Assembly (NCBI GenBank): GCA_011050085.1
Contig: DRGL01000058.1
Coordinates: 1 to 32,850, forward strand
Direction: 5' to 3'
Length of the DNA stretch: 32,850 nt
Source: Pricia antarctica
GTDB taxonomy: Bacteria > Bacteroidota > Bacteroidia > Flavobacteriales > Flavobacteriaceae
Shown: piece after piece, positions 17,649 to 25,556 of the stretch
Numbering within the stretch: the stretch's first letter is position 1
Layout of the letters: each line of letters starts with the position of its first letter
Notes under the pieces: model-generated
What the model saw: only the letters and a program-made list of their open reading frames with translations
Databases searched by the model: none
What the model was told of the DNA's origin: nothing
Made by a program: the position numbers and the translations under genes

Positions 17649-18560
17649 TTATTTTCTTTCAAGTTTAGCTCGATCCCATTGAGAAGTATTGACTGCCGCA
17701 TCATAAGTGCTTTGTAAAAATGATATTAATACGTTTTCAGGGTTTGTAGTTCTTTGTAGATCCTCGTATTTCAAGAAGAATTCTCCCATTTCATCACTCC
17801 AAAAAGCTTGCTTAGGTTGCACTTTTTGTTTTCCAAACTCAGTACTGCTAGGATAGGCATAAGCATAAAAAGCAGGGAAAGGAAAATCTTTAGAACCTAG
17901 CCAGAAACCAGCACTGCTTACTTCTTTGGAATACGCTTCCTGCATTACATCCAACGGCATATTAGGCATGCCCCCCTGATGTAAAGGCGCATCATTTCCA
18001 GAAAACCTCGTAACGGCTAAATCAAATGCTCCCCAAAATAAATGAACTGGACTCGCTTTACCAATAAAGTCACCTCTAAATTGAGTGAATACTTCATTTA
18101 CCTTGAGCATAGCTTTCCAAATAGCTTGTACCGCATCCTTATCATAAGATTTGTTGATGGTGTTTTTATGGAAAGGAATAGCTGGGTTGATTTCATTCGG
18201 TAGCGGATGTATTTTCACATCTATACCTAAAATATGCAACTTTTCAAAAAACTCTCGATTAAAGTCGGCTACGGTTCTCGGGTATAAGTCCATTTCAGCC
18301 TTTGCAGCATTTGAACATTCCACAATTAATTTATGTCGATTAAAATCGAAATCTATTTGAAAAATTCTGCCCTTATAAGGAATGGGATTAGTAGTGAATC
18401 CTTTTGGACTTATATATAGTGGGACATGCCATGAATGGTTTTGCCAAGGCATTGTCTTTAATCTTACCTTTCCAACAATTTGAATCCAATGATGAAGAGT
18501 TTCCAGAGTTTCTTTTATATCCGCAAAATTTAAATCTGGCCAGTTTTCGTTATTACTCAT
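17649..18560 (-). CDS. DUF5996-family protein
   Basis: A 303-residue soluble protein that I recognise as the DUF5996 type: WPDLNFADIKETLETLHHWIQIVGKVRLKT, HSWHVPLYISPKGFTT, IDFDFNRHKLIVE, then PVHLFWGAFDLAVTRFSG and FPAFYAYAYPSS. Members of this family are about 300 residues, so it appears complete. No enzyme activity is established to my knowledge, and no cofactor motif is obvious. It stands alone on the minus strand; 40 bases after its start codon the non-coding stretch to 18968 begins, which contains an IS remnant. Confidence 0.85.
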   Translation of the reverse strand: MSNNENWPDLNFADIKETLETLHHWIQIVGKVRLKTMPWQNHSWHVPLYISPKGFTTNPIPYKGRIFQIDFDFNRHKLIVECSNAAKAEMDLYPRTVADFNREFFEKLHILGIDVKIHPLPNEINPAIPFHKNTINKSYDKDAVQAIWKAMLKVNEVFTQFRGDFIGKASPVHLFWGAFDLAVTRFSGNDAPLHQGGMPNMPLDVMQEAYSKEVSSAGFWLGSKDFPFPAFYAYAYPSSTEFGKQKVQPKQAFWSDEMGEFFLKYEDLQRTTNPENVLISFLQSTYDAAVNTSQWDRAKLERK

Positions 18561-18767
18561 ATTTTAATGATTTGATTCATGCATGTCAAGGTCAAGTATA
18601 TGAAAAGTAAAGCTAAAAATTTTCGACAATTTTTATAATTAAACACAATCCGATTTTTAGATTTCACTAGTTATTATTTGCAAATTGGCCAGTTTAAAAA
18701 TTTGGCGATTTTTGAATATATAGAAGTCTTTGTGTTGGCAATGTCTTGCGTTATTTTTTATATACAA

Positions 18768-18915
18768 TGTGCCCGATGTACAAGTTAAAAAAAAGTCCTT
18801 TATGATTATTGCGGATTGGAAATTGGGTTGAAACTTATCATAAATTTAGGTATACATTGGTAATAGGACTACCAAGAAATCCTGTTCGCAAGTTTTCGGT
18901 TGATTAAAGTCACTA
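18768..18915 (+). mobile_element. Diverged left-end remnant of the IS1182-type element
   Basis: From TGTGCCC (18768) the sequence parallels the left end of the full element at 29450: shared words include ACAAGTTA, AAAAAAAGTCCT, GATTATTGC/GATCATTGC, and GGACTACCAA with CTGTTCGC from the transposase start. Identity is roughly 70 percent by eye. The transposase frame is destroyed and similarity fades after about 18915. The matching right end is at 20150-20213. Confidence 0.6.
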
Positions 18916-18968
18916 CAAACAATTGCTACATGAGTTGATAGGTGCATTGAGTTTTGACTCCCTCTTAC

Positions 18969-19205
18969 TCATAACCAAAGGGATATTAGCGCGATAACGG
19001 CCGTAGGAGTGTTGACCCCTATTCCAATACCGATAATTCCAAATAGTTCCGAAAATAGTATGGCAATTTGAGAATTGGCGAGTACAAAATATGTGTCTTT
19101 AACCATAAAACTTAAGGTAGAGTCACCACTCAAAATACCAAACAATAGTATCGCTGGAATTAAAATAAAAAAAATCAAATATGGTTTCTCAACTAGTTTC
19201 CTCAT
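18969..19205 (-). pseudogene. Truncated small membrane protein (cytochrome-oxidase-subunit-I-like N-terminus)
   Basis: A 78-codon frame whose first 55 residues look like a real protein: MRKLVEKPYLIFFILIPAIL, then GDSTLSFMVKDTYFVLANSQIAILFS and ELFGIIG. The VKDTYFVLAN motif resembles the VHDTYFVIAH segment of heme-copper oxidase subunit I and of short flavobacterial proteins that carry it. After GIIG the sequence turns into unrelated residues (GIGVNTPTAVIALISLWL), which suggests a frameshift and loss of the remaining helices. It lies between the two ends of an IS remnant. Function, if any, is unknown. Confidence 0.4.
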
Positions 19206-19336
19206 TTAAACTGTGGCTAAAGTTCTCCCTAAAAGCCTTACAAAGCGAATGCTGACTATAAACAATAGTGGGCTTATTATGGGACGTTTTTTTTATTAAA
19301 TTGCTATATAAAATCAATTTTTGAAATCTCTTTTTA

Positions 19337-19783
19337 CTATAAATTTTTTGCAAAACAGAGACTATCAGGAATATCTTTTAATATACCATAATTAGGAATT
19401 ATACAATACCCATTTCTTAGATAAAGTTTATTTGCTTCGGGTTGTTTAGAGCCTGTAAAGAGTATGCTTTTGCTTGCACCTAATTCTCTAGACCATTTTT
19501 CTAATTCCGTTAAAATATTTTCTCCAATTCTTTGACCTCTAACTTCTGGAGAAACATACATTCTTTTTATTTCGGTAGAAAAATCATCATATTCTGAAAT
19601 AGCTCCACAACCAATTGCCTTGTTTTTTTGTAAAGCTAAAACTACATATTTTAGATTGGCAATAGTATTAAATTGAGATAGCGCATGAGTTCCACCATCT
19701 CTTTTTGCAAGGTCTGCATTTAGTGATTGTACTAGATTTTTAAATTTCAGATTTTGAGAATTGGTTCTTATAATCTCTATCAT
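19337..19783 (-). CDS. GNAT-family N-acetyltransferase
   Basis: A 148-residue acetyltransferase. The acetyl-CoA site is RMYVSPEVRGQRIGENIL (motif A, RGQxIG for the Q/RxxGxG/A signature) at about residues 74-91, preceded by the beta-strand GCGAISEY and followed by LEKWSRELGASKSILFTG and NKLYLRNGYCIIP (motif B). It acetylates an unidentified small molecule or amino group. The core GTTTGCTATC on the minus strand 5' of the gene (19822-19831) partly complements the 3' side (19299-19308, 7 of 10), as expected for a mobile cassette. No promoter box was seen close by. The unit lies inside the span of the IS remnant. Confidence 0.88.
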   Translation of the reverse strand: MIEIIRTNSQNLKFKNLVQSLNADLAKRDGGTHALSQFNTIANLKYVVLALQKNKAIGCGAISEYDDFSTEIKRMYVSPEVRGQRIGENILTELEKWSRELGASKSILFTGSKQPEANKLYLRNGYCIIPNYGILKDIPDSLCFAKNL

Positions 19784-20149
19784 ATTTAGCTGGATTTAAT
19801 GCTGTAAAAGGTATATGGAAAGATAGCAAACGAGTAACTAAAATTGGATTAGCTTAAACTAACAATATTTCAAATACTGTGTTGATGGTTCGTTTTCTTA
19901 AAATATTTCCGAAACACTTTATTGCCAACTCTTCATTTGCAAAGAGTCTTATTTGCCAAAATTCAAGAATAAAATTGGCAGTTACGTTTGATGTAATCGA
20001 ATACCTTTCCCATAGAATGAGGGATTGAAGAATTTCCATGTCGGGGCGGATTGCATTGGCAGCATTGACCAAAAAAGTTCTCCGTCGTTTATTAAGCGAC
20101 TTAACAATGCACCAATTACCAGCTTTGCATATCTGAGTCGACAAGAAAA

Positions 20150-20213
20150 AGGCCCCTTAAGGGCTTCTATATAATCCGTATTGTGAAAATCATAGGCTTG
20201 TGCAACGGTTACA
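20150..20213 (+). mobile_element. Diverged right-end remnant of the IS1182-type element
   Basis: This stretch parallels 31127-31191 of the full element: CCCCTTA, TATATAATCC, AATCATAGGCTT and GTTAC are shared, about 80 percent by eye. The end reads TGTAACCGTTGCACAAG on the minus strand, matching the left inverted repeat TGTGCCTGTTGCACAAG of the full copy at 14 of 17. It stops 3 bases before the 3' core of the PhzF unit. A 96-codon minus-strand frame at 19854-20144 overlaps further degenerate IS sequence (about 20030 on) and is not taken as a gene. Confidence 0.6.
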
Positions 20214-20230
20214 AATTTTGGCGGTAGTTT

Positions 20231-21019
20231 TTATTCTGTCCATAAGTTTCCAATTGAATATGTTTTCGCTTTTCCACTTATAATTACTCTATCTTTTTTG
20301 TGTTGGCATTGTAATTTTCCAATTCTATCAGAAATTTGTATTGCCTTTAATTCATTTTTTTTAAGTCTTGATGCCCAAAAGGGAATTAATGAGCAATGTG
20401 CTGAACCAGTAACAGGGTCTTCTAATATGGATGCTTGTGGTGTGAAAAATCTCGACACAAAATCACAATATTCACCTTCAGCTGTAACAATTACTCCTCC
20501 AGGTGCAAGATTTATTTTGTCAAATGTTTGTCTGTCAACTTTGATGTTTTCAATTTCCTGTTCTGTATCATAGACCAGTAAATAATCTCTTGATTTATAA
20601 ACTTCCTTCGGTTGTATATTCAGAGATTTTTTAATCGTTTCCGGTAGTTCTGAAATAATTGGCATTCGTGATGGAAAGTCCAAATTGTATAAATCATTTT
20701 CTATTAAAACAGTCAAATCACCACTTAATGTTTCAAATATTATCTTGTCATTAGGATAGTTTAAAATTGACTTTAAGCAATGGGCTGTTGCAAGTGTTGC
20801 GTGACCGCATAAGTCCATTTCAATTTCTGGCGTAAACCACCGCAAATGTATTTTGTCACCTTTATCTACAAAAAAAGCAGTTTCAGCAACTGCATTTTCT
20901 TTTGTGATTTTGAACAAAATATTATCAGGCAACCAGTCTGTTAAAGGGACAACACAAGCTGGATTTCCACCAAATATTTTATCTGTAAATGCATCTATCT
21001 GATATAGTTCAAGTTTCAT
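20231..21019 (-). CDS. PhzF-family isomerase
   Basis: A 262-residue phenazine-biosynthesis-like (PhzF/diaminopimelate epimerase fold) protein. Signatures: QIDAFTDKIFGGNPACVV at the N-terminus, the catalytic acid Glu46 in ENAVAETAFF, WFTPEIEMDLCGHATLATAH (about 61-80), and in the second half GGVIVTAEGEYCDFVSRFF and EDPVTGSAHCSLIPFW. Family members isomerise small molecules by proton transfer; most genomic copies have unknown substrates and no phenazine genes are present here. It is a single-gene unit. On the minus strand a 5' core GTTTGCGGTAAT (21038-21049) is matched 3' of the gene by a near complement (20217-20228, 9 of 12). Confidence 0.92.
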   Translation of the reverse strand: MKLELYQIDAFTDKIFGGNPACVVPLTDWLPDNILFKITKENAVAETAFFVDKGDKIHLRWFTPEIEMDLCGHATLATAHCLKSILNYPNDKIIFETLSGDLTVLIENDLYNLDFPSRMPIISELPETIKKSLNIQPKEVYKSRDYLLVYDTEQEIENIKVDRQTFDKINLAPGGVIVTAEGEYCDFVSRFFTPQASILEDPVTGSAHCSLIPFWASRLKKNELKAIQISDRIGKLQCQHKKDRVIISGKAKTYSIGNLWTE

Positions 21020-21306
21020 TTATGCTTATTTTTTTTTATTACCGCAAACGAGTGAGAGTGACGCGAATAAGAAATTCGCATTGATCGCTGTGGCCAATAA
21101 GATTTTAAAACAAGCCTTTGCAATTGCTAGATCTGGATTGCCGCGACGAAAAGTTCGTTTCTGTTTTTCCTAAAAGATTGATTAAAAAAGTAATTAATGA
21201 AACAGTTGAGATCCGCTGTTACAGATAATTGCAAAGGATAAGTATGTCACGAATTTAATGTAGAAAAGAGTTTTTTTTACCTCAGTTCTTTGTTGTATCC
21301 CTTTTT

Positions 21307-21765
21307 TTATTCAGACAATTTTATTTTCCGATTTTTAAAATAAAAATAGAAGCTTGTTACTATTGCAAGTGAAGATAGTATTGTCATTATTGTTCCTGGC
21401 ACAAATGTAACATAGCCACCTAAGTCTAAAAATAAGAAGTAACCCAAATCAGCTAAACCACCTGTTATAGCTGCAAGAAAAATAGCGTTTTTATTTCCTT
21501 TCCAAATAAAAAAAGCTGAAATAAAAGTTACTATTCCAATCCAAAATAGATTAAATCCGTGCTGTCCTATTATTGCACCTGTTGCTCTTGGATAATCCAT
21601 TTGAAGAGTTGATGGGTCAACCGCGTCTGCAATTCCAACAACTGAAGAAGAAATGTCATCGGTCAATATTCCTTTCATAGTCATTACTCCAGCGAGAATA
21701 TGAACAAGTCCCCAAATAATCCAAAATACTGTTGAAATCTTTAATAGTATTGATAAATTTTTCAT
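21307..21765 (-). CDS. Four-helix integral membrane protein of unknown function
   Basis: A 152-residue protein with hydrophobic segments at about 7-27 (FWIIWGLVHILAGVMTM), 65-88, 93-112 and 119-141, ending in a basic tail (FKNRKIKLSE). The pairing of WGLVHILAG with a later GQHGFNLFWIG is characteristic but I cannot name a family. It starts 78 bases after the stop of the Crp-like gene, in the same direction, and the two share one pair of bracketing cores, so they travel as one two-gene unit in which the regulator may control the membrane protein. Confidence 0.75.
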   Translation of the reverse strand: MKNLSILLKISTVFWIIWGLVHILAGVMTMKGILTDDISSSVVGIADAVDPSTLQMDYPRATGAIIGQHGFNLFWIGIVTFISAFFIWKGNKNAIFLAAITGGLADLGYFLFLDLGGYVTFVPGTIMTILSSLAIVTSFYFYFKNRKIKLSE

Positions 21766-21843
21766 TTGCTCTTAATGTTAATTCGTGCAAATATCTTTTA
21801 CTATTTTTTAGTTTGCATTAATATAGATTAAGAAATGAAACTG

Positions 21844-22314
21844 CTATTTCTGTTTTTTTCGTTCATTTTTTACTTTACTCAAGGCTTCAGGTGTTATTCC
21901 TAAATAAGAAGCAATCATCTTTTGAGTAACTCTTTGAAGAATTTCTGGATAAGTTTCTTCAAAGTGTTCATATCTTCTAATGGCAGAAAAACTCATTAGC
22001 ATAATAACTCTATTTTGCAATACAGCAATACGTTTTATAAATGAACCGATATTTTGACTTTCTTTTATAATATCTTTATTTAAAACAAGTACTACCGATT
22101 CTTCTAAGGCGTCAATGAATAAGTCGCAAGGTTTTTCTTTTGATTGACTATCTGCTACTGTCCAATTCTCTGGTGCAAACATAAAAATATGTTCTTTTCC
22201 TTTTTCGTCAATTGTGTAGCTTCTTAAAAGTCCAGAAACAACACGATAAATACAGCTATTCAAGTCTCCACTTCTTTGTATAATTTCTCCTTTCTTAACC
22301 TTAATTTTTTTCAA
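21844..22314 (-). CDS. Crp/Fnr-family cyclic-nucleotide-binding-domain regulator
   Basis: A 156-residue protein with a cNMP-binding beta-roll (VKKGEIIQRSGDLNSCIYRVVSGLLRSY, about 6-33), a linking helix (IGSFIKRIAVLQNRVIMLMSFSAIRRYEHF), and a short C-terminal helix-turn-helix ending MIASYLGITPEALSKVKNERKK. This short form lacking the first residues of classical Crp is common in Bacteroidota. The Arg needed for cAMP binding is not evident, so the ligand is unknown. It is the first gene of a two-gene unit with the membrane protein. Its start lies 20 bases after the minus-strand core GTTGTATGCC (22334-22343), whose near complement (9 of 10) lies after the second gene at 21292-21301. Confidence 0.87.
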   Translation of the reverse strand: MKKIKVKKGEIIQRSGDLNSCIYRVVSGLLRSYTIDEKGKEHIFMFAPENWTVADSQSKEKPCDLFIDALEESVVLVLNKDIIKESQNIGSFIKRIAVLQNRVIMLMSFSAIRRYEHFEETYPEILQRVTQKMIASYLGITPEALSKVKNERKKQK

Positions 22315-22333
22315 TTACTGATTTTTCTTAAAT

Positions 22334-22501
22334 GGCATACAACGTTTGGTCTGTAACTGGTTGCTCGGTTGGCAACTAATTTGGTAAACAAAATCTTGCA
22401 GAGAAAATTCCGAAGGAATTTTCAGGAAAAGCACTAGCCAAGGCAATTAATTATACACTGTGGTACTGGTGGTATTTCTCTTTACCAAATTATTGTGTCA
22501 A
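22334..22501 (-). repeat. attC-like spacer with nested hairpins
   Basis: On the minus strand it runs from TTGACACAAT (overlapping the AraC stop) to ACGTTGTATGCC before the Crp gene. Inside are a perfect 12-bp inverted repeat (22377-22388 with 22481-22492, TAATTTGGTAAA and complement) and a 9-bp stem with 3-base loop (GAAAATTCC/GGAATTTTC, 22403-22423). Also present are GGTTGC/GGCAAC short arms near 22360-22376. The outer edges can pair, which fits a foldable recombination site between two cassettes. It has no T-run, so it is not a simple terminator. Confidence 0.5.
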
Positions 22502-23409
22502 TTGAATGACTGTCTGAATTCTAATGGCGATTGATTGGTTTTCGCCTTAAAAAGTTTACCGAATGATTGCGGGTGCTCAAAACCCAGTTCGTAAGCAATT
22601 TCGCTAACAGATAATTCGGTGGTTGATAATCGTTCTTTGGCTTTTTCAATCAACTTATCGTGAATGTGCTGTTGCGTGCTTTGCCCGGTAAGCGTTTTAA
22701 GCAATCGACTTAAATAACTTACTGATACATTTAGTGATTCAGCTATGTAATGCGGAGTTGGTAAGCCTGTTTGATTGATAGCATCGCTTTTAAAATAATC
22801 CATCAATAGTTTTTCAAACCGGTCAAGAATTTTATGATTGACTTTTTTGTGAGTCAAGAATTGACGATGGTAAAAACGGTCGGCATAATTCATTAATGTT
22901 TCCAAATGGGCTATGATGATGTCCTGGCTAAAATTGTCAATATTGGAGTGATACTCTTGCTGAATGTTTTCAATAATTCCGACAATCGTTTTTTCTTCTT
23001 TTTCTGTAAGCGCTAACGCTTCATTTGCCGAATAGTCAAAATACTCGTATTGTTTTATTTTATTTGCTAATACAGTATTCCAAAGAAAATCGGGGTGAAC
23101 CAGCAAAACCCACCCCGATTGTTTTACTTCTTCATTGTTCTCATTAGAAATACTAAAAACCTGATTGGGCGCCATAAATGACATAATGCCTTCATTATAA
23201 TAATATTGGTCTTGCCCGTAGTTAACCTTGCCTTTACTAAAAACTCTTTTAAGGGCAACTATATAAAAATCCAACGACAAATTTATTGGTTCATCAGCGT
23301 GCCAATGCTGAACGTTTTCAATATCAATAACACTAATTAAATGATGTTCAGGTTTGGGTAGACCCCTATACTGATGAAATTCGGTTATGGTTTTAATATT
23401 TCTTATCAT
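22498..23409 (-). CDS. AraC-family transcriptional regulator
   Basis: A 303-residue regulator. Residues about 1-170 are an AraC-type cupin-like sensor domain (HWHADEPINLSLDFYIVALK, YYNEGIMSFMAPNQVFS). The last 100 residues carry two helix-turn-helix motifs: IAESLNVSVSYLSRLLKTLTGQS, and VSEIAYELGFEHPQSFGKLFK with the closing TNQSPLEFRQS. It lies 7 bases after the stop of the oxidoreductase gene, so the two form an operon; it probably controls this unit or a reductive stress gene set. The ligand is unknown. The start at 23409 fits the cupin domain. Confidence 0.92.
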   Translation of the reverse strand: MIRNIKTITEFHQYRGLPKPEHHLISVIDIENVQHWHADEPINLSLDFYIVALKRVFSKGKVNYGQDQYYYNEGIMSFMAPNQVFSISNENNEEVKQSGWVLLVHPDFLWNTVLANKIKQYEYFDYSANEALALTEKEEKTIVGIIENIQQEYHSNIDNFSQDIIIAHLETLMNYADRFYHRQFLTHKKVNHKILDRFEKLLMDYFKSDAINQTGLPTPHYIAESLNVSVSYLSRLLKTLTGQSTQQHIHDKLIEKAKERLSTTELSVSEIAYELGFEHPQSFGKLFKAKTNQSPLEFRQSFN

Positions 23410-23416
23410 TTCATTT

Positions 23417-24379
23417 TTATTTTCTCACTTCCAAAACCAATTTTCCGCGGATTTGACCATTTCCAATTTCCTGCTGTGCTTCGGCAACTTGTTCTAAAGG
23501 ATAAACTTTGCCGATAGTGATCTTAACTTTCCCTTCTTCAATCCACTTTGTAAAATTATTTAGCCAAGCCAAATGATTGGTTTGCATTCCAAGAAATTCT
23601 CCTTTTACATTTTTCGACTCAAGGGCTTTTTTGACAGCATCGTCAAAAGGAAAATCTACATTTGCACTTATAAAAATACCACCATTTTTTAATACGCTTA
23701 CACTCTTTAACCGCTCCTTGTTATCCCGAACTGATGATGCTTCAAACACAACATCAATGTCTTGCAATACATCCTCAAAATGTTGAGTGTTGTAATCAAT
23801 AATTTCATCTGCACCAAGTTCTTTTAAAAATTCCTGGTTTTTTGTTGAGCCACTTCCAATTACATAGGCCCCTTTTGCTTTTGCAAATTGAACTGCAAAA
23901 CTGCCCACACTGCCAGACGCGCCTTGGATAAAAATGCGTTGGCCTGCCTGAAGATTAGCAATATCAAAAATAGAATTGGCGGCAACAAGTCCCGTTAAGG
24001 GAACAGCGGATGCTTCAATGAAAGATATACGTTTTGGTTTTAAAGCAAATTGATTTGCCTTTGCCGCTACAAATTCGGCATAGCTTCCATCTCCCGGAAA
24101 ATTAGGGACACCATAGACTTCGTCACCTTTTTCAAAGTTGGTTACAAGGCTTCCAGTTTCCTCTATAATGCCTGATACGTCCCAACCCAAAATTAAGGGT
24201 AACTGTAAGTAGGGTCTCATCGCATCGGTCCCTCCTTCACGAACGATACAATCTACAGGGTTGATACCACTAGCATAGACCTTGACTAAAACTTCATCTG
24301 CCGCAGGAACTGGTCTTTCTATTTCTTTGATTTTCAAGACGTCTGTTCCGCCAAATTGACTTATGACTACTGCTTTCAT
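23417..24379 (-). CDS. NADP-dependent quinone-oxidoreductase-like medium-chain dehydrogenase
   Basis: A 320-residue zinc-independent MDR protein. The N-terminal GroES-like domain begins MKAVVISQFGGTDVLKIKEIERP and contains VYASGINPVDCIVR. The Rossmann domain carries IFIQGASGSVGSFAVQFAKAKGAYV (about 145-169, GxGxxG-like ASGSVGS). The C-terminus is WIEEGKVKITIGKVYPLEQVAEAQ and GKLVLEV. No zinc-binding cysteine cluster is seen. It probably reduces quinones or alkenals with NADPH in the cytoplasm. Co-transcribed with the AraC gene 7 bases downstream. Confidence 0.92.
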   Translation of the reverse strand: MKAVVISQFGGTDVLKIKEIERPVPAADEVLVKVYASGINPVDCIVREGGTDAMRPYLQLPLILGWDVSGIIEETGSLVTNFEKGDEVYGVPNFPGDGSYAEFVAAKANQFALKPKRISFIEASAVPLTGLVAANSIFDIANLQAGQRIFIQGASGSVGSFAVQFAKAKGAYVIGSGSTKNQEFLKELGADEIIDYNTQHFEDVLQDIDVVFEASSVRDNKERLKSVSVLKNGGIFISANVDFPFDDAVKKALESKNVKGEFLGMQTNHLAWLNNFTKWIEEGKVKITIGKVYPLEQVAEAQQEIGNGQIRGKLVLEVRK

Positions 24380-24614
24380 ATTAAATTATATTTTGTTTCC
24401 ACAAAAGTCCTTTAGAATGAGGAAATGCTTGTAGCCATTCTTGACTTTGTTTTAGTCAAAAAAGATATGAAGTCTTAAATACAATTATTGAGTTTGTGAA
24501 AAGGCTTGGATTGTTCCAATTTATGTCCCGTAGTTGGTTTTTTTGTTTGGATTTTTGGATTAAATACGTATCGGCCTATTTTTTTATACATTGTTAGTAA
24601 CTGGGCTTTGGACA
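24380..24614 (-). other. Spacer holding the 3' core of the DUF2461 unit
   Basis: No gene. At 24593-24606 the plus strand reads GTTAGTAACTGGGC, which complements the 5' core of the DUF2461 unit (25328-25341) at 11 of 14 positions. A TTGACT/AGTCAA stem (24441-24459) lies closer to the oxidoreductase gene. No GTTG-type core was found just before the oxidoreductase, so its cassette edge is unclear. Confidence 0.45.
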
Positions 24615-25286
24615 CTATTCATCAATAGCTACGTTTAAATAGTCCACCAAAGGTTTAACTTTTACGAAATAATCAACAATTTTCTTAATAATCAGGTTCG
24701 ATTGAATTTCCTTATCCGCTATTGGTTCCTGCGTATAAACTCCTTTCATTTTTAGAAATTCGATGGCAGGATTGTCATCATCAAATCCTTTGGGACTTCT
24801 TACAAGAGTTCCAGAATTATGTATTCCACTTGGAAATATTGTTTGGAAATCTTTGTTATTTATAATTTTATTCCACTCGTCAAACGAAGCATTAATTTCA
24901 CTTCGTATTTTTTTTAGTTCAGTAGATTGCGGATTATAAACTCCACCGCCTACAAAACAATTATTCGGTTCAATATGCACATAATAGAAAGCTGAAGGAC
25001 TGTTTTTCCCGTTCTGATTCAGCACAATGTAATAATCCGTTTTATAAGGTGTTTTGTCTTTAGAGAATCGCAAATCACGATTGAGTCTCGTAATACACTT
25101 TTTTGGATTTAAGTCTGCTTTTGCAATTCCTAGATCAAATTCAGATACCGAATTGATTAAAGCCTGCGTCAAATTTAAAATATCATCTTTCGCAAAATTA
25201 TAATCCGACCTATTTTCGTCCATCCATTCTTTAGAATTATTGGAACTTAACTTTTTTAAAAATCCGAGTGTTTTTTTGTCTATCAT
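24615..25286 (-). CDS. DUF2461-family protein
   Basis: A 223-residue protein of the DUF2461 (TIGR02453) family: LGFLKKLSSNNSKEWMDENRSDY at the N-terminus, RLNRDLRFSKDKTPYKTDY (about 67-85, the most conserved family segment), FYYVHIEPNNCFVGGGVYNP, and the late RSPKGFDDDNPAIEFLKMKG. Family length is about 220, so it is complete. No biochemical role is established to my knowledge. It is a single-gene unit with a hairpin-forming attC-like site directly upstream (25328-25390) and a complementary core downstream. Confidence 0.9.
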   Translation of the reverse strand: MIDKKTLGFLKKLSSNNSKEWMDENRSDYNFAKDDILNLTQALINSVSEFDLGIAKADLNPKKCITRLNRDLRFSKDKTPYKTDYYIVLNQNGKNSPSAFYYVHIEPNNCFVGGGVYNPQSTELKKIRSEINASFDEWNKIINNKDFQTIFPSGIHNSGTLVRSPKGFDDDNPAIEFLKMKGVYTQEPIADKEIQSNLIIKKIVDYFVKVKPLVDYLNVAIDE

Positions 25287-25327
25287 TCGATGAAGAAACT
25301 GATTTTTATTTTTGTCTCTATTTTTTT

Positions 25328-25390
25328 GCCTTGTTGCTAACGTTTTGCCTAAACTGCGTTTTTAATGCAGTTTAGGCAGTTACGAAGGAC
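25328..25390 (-). repeat. Compact attC-like hairpin
   Basis: On the minus strand: CTTCGTAAC, then TGCCTAAACTGC (complement at 25367-25378), a 9-base loop, GCAGTTTAGGCA (complement at 25346-25357), an unpaired AAAC, then GTTAGCAAC. The 12-bp stem is perfect. The AAC...GTTA edges also pair, while one arm has extra unpaired bases, the asymmetry typical of attC sites. There is no T-run after it. Confidence 0.55.
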
Positions 25391-25474
25391 TAAACTTTCG
25401 ATTAAGCACAAAGTTTGACTCGAGCCAAAAGCCTTGATATCATTACTATTTCGCCTATTTTTTTATTTACATCT

Positions 25475-25528
25475 TTAGCTGCAGCTAATTTATAGCTAAA
25501 TGGGGCTGTCAAATTATCATTTTGACAG
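25475..25528. repeat. Two small palindromes after the NmrA gene
   Basis: TTAGCTGCAGCTAA (25475-25488) is a perfect 14-bp palindrome. CTGTCAAA (25506-25513) and TTTGACAG (25521-25528) form an 8-bp stem with a 7-base loop. They lie 29 and more bases beyond the NmrA stop. Neither is followed by a run of T on the minus strand, so a role as terminator is doubtful. Confidence 0.4.
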
Positions 25529-25556
25529 GCTATTTTAAAATTTAAATCGCAATAAA

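Noticed and set aside
19854-20144. 96-codon minus-strand frame as a gene
   Set aside because: Overlaps degenerate IS right-end sequence on the other strand and has no protein-like features.
25506-25528. Rho-independent terminator for DoxX-NmrA
   Set aside because: Good stem but no T-run follows on the minus strand.
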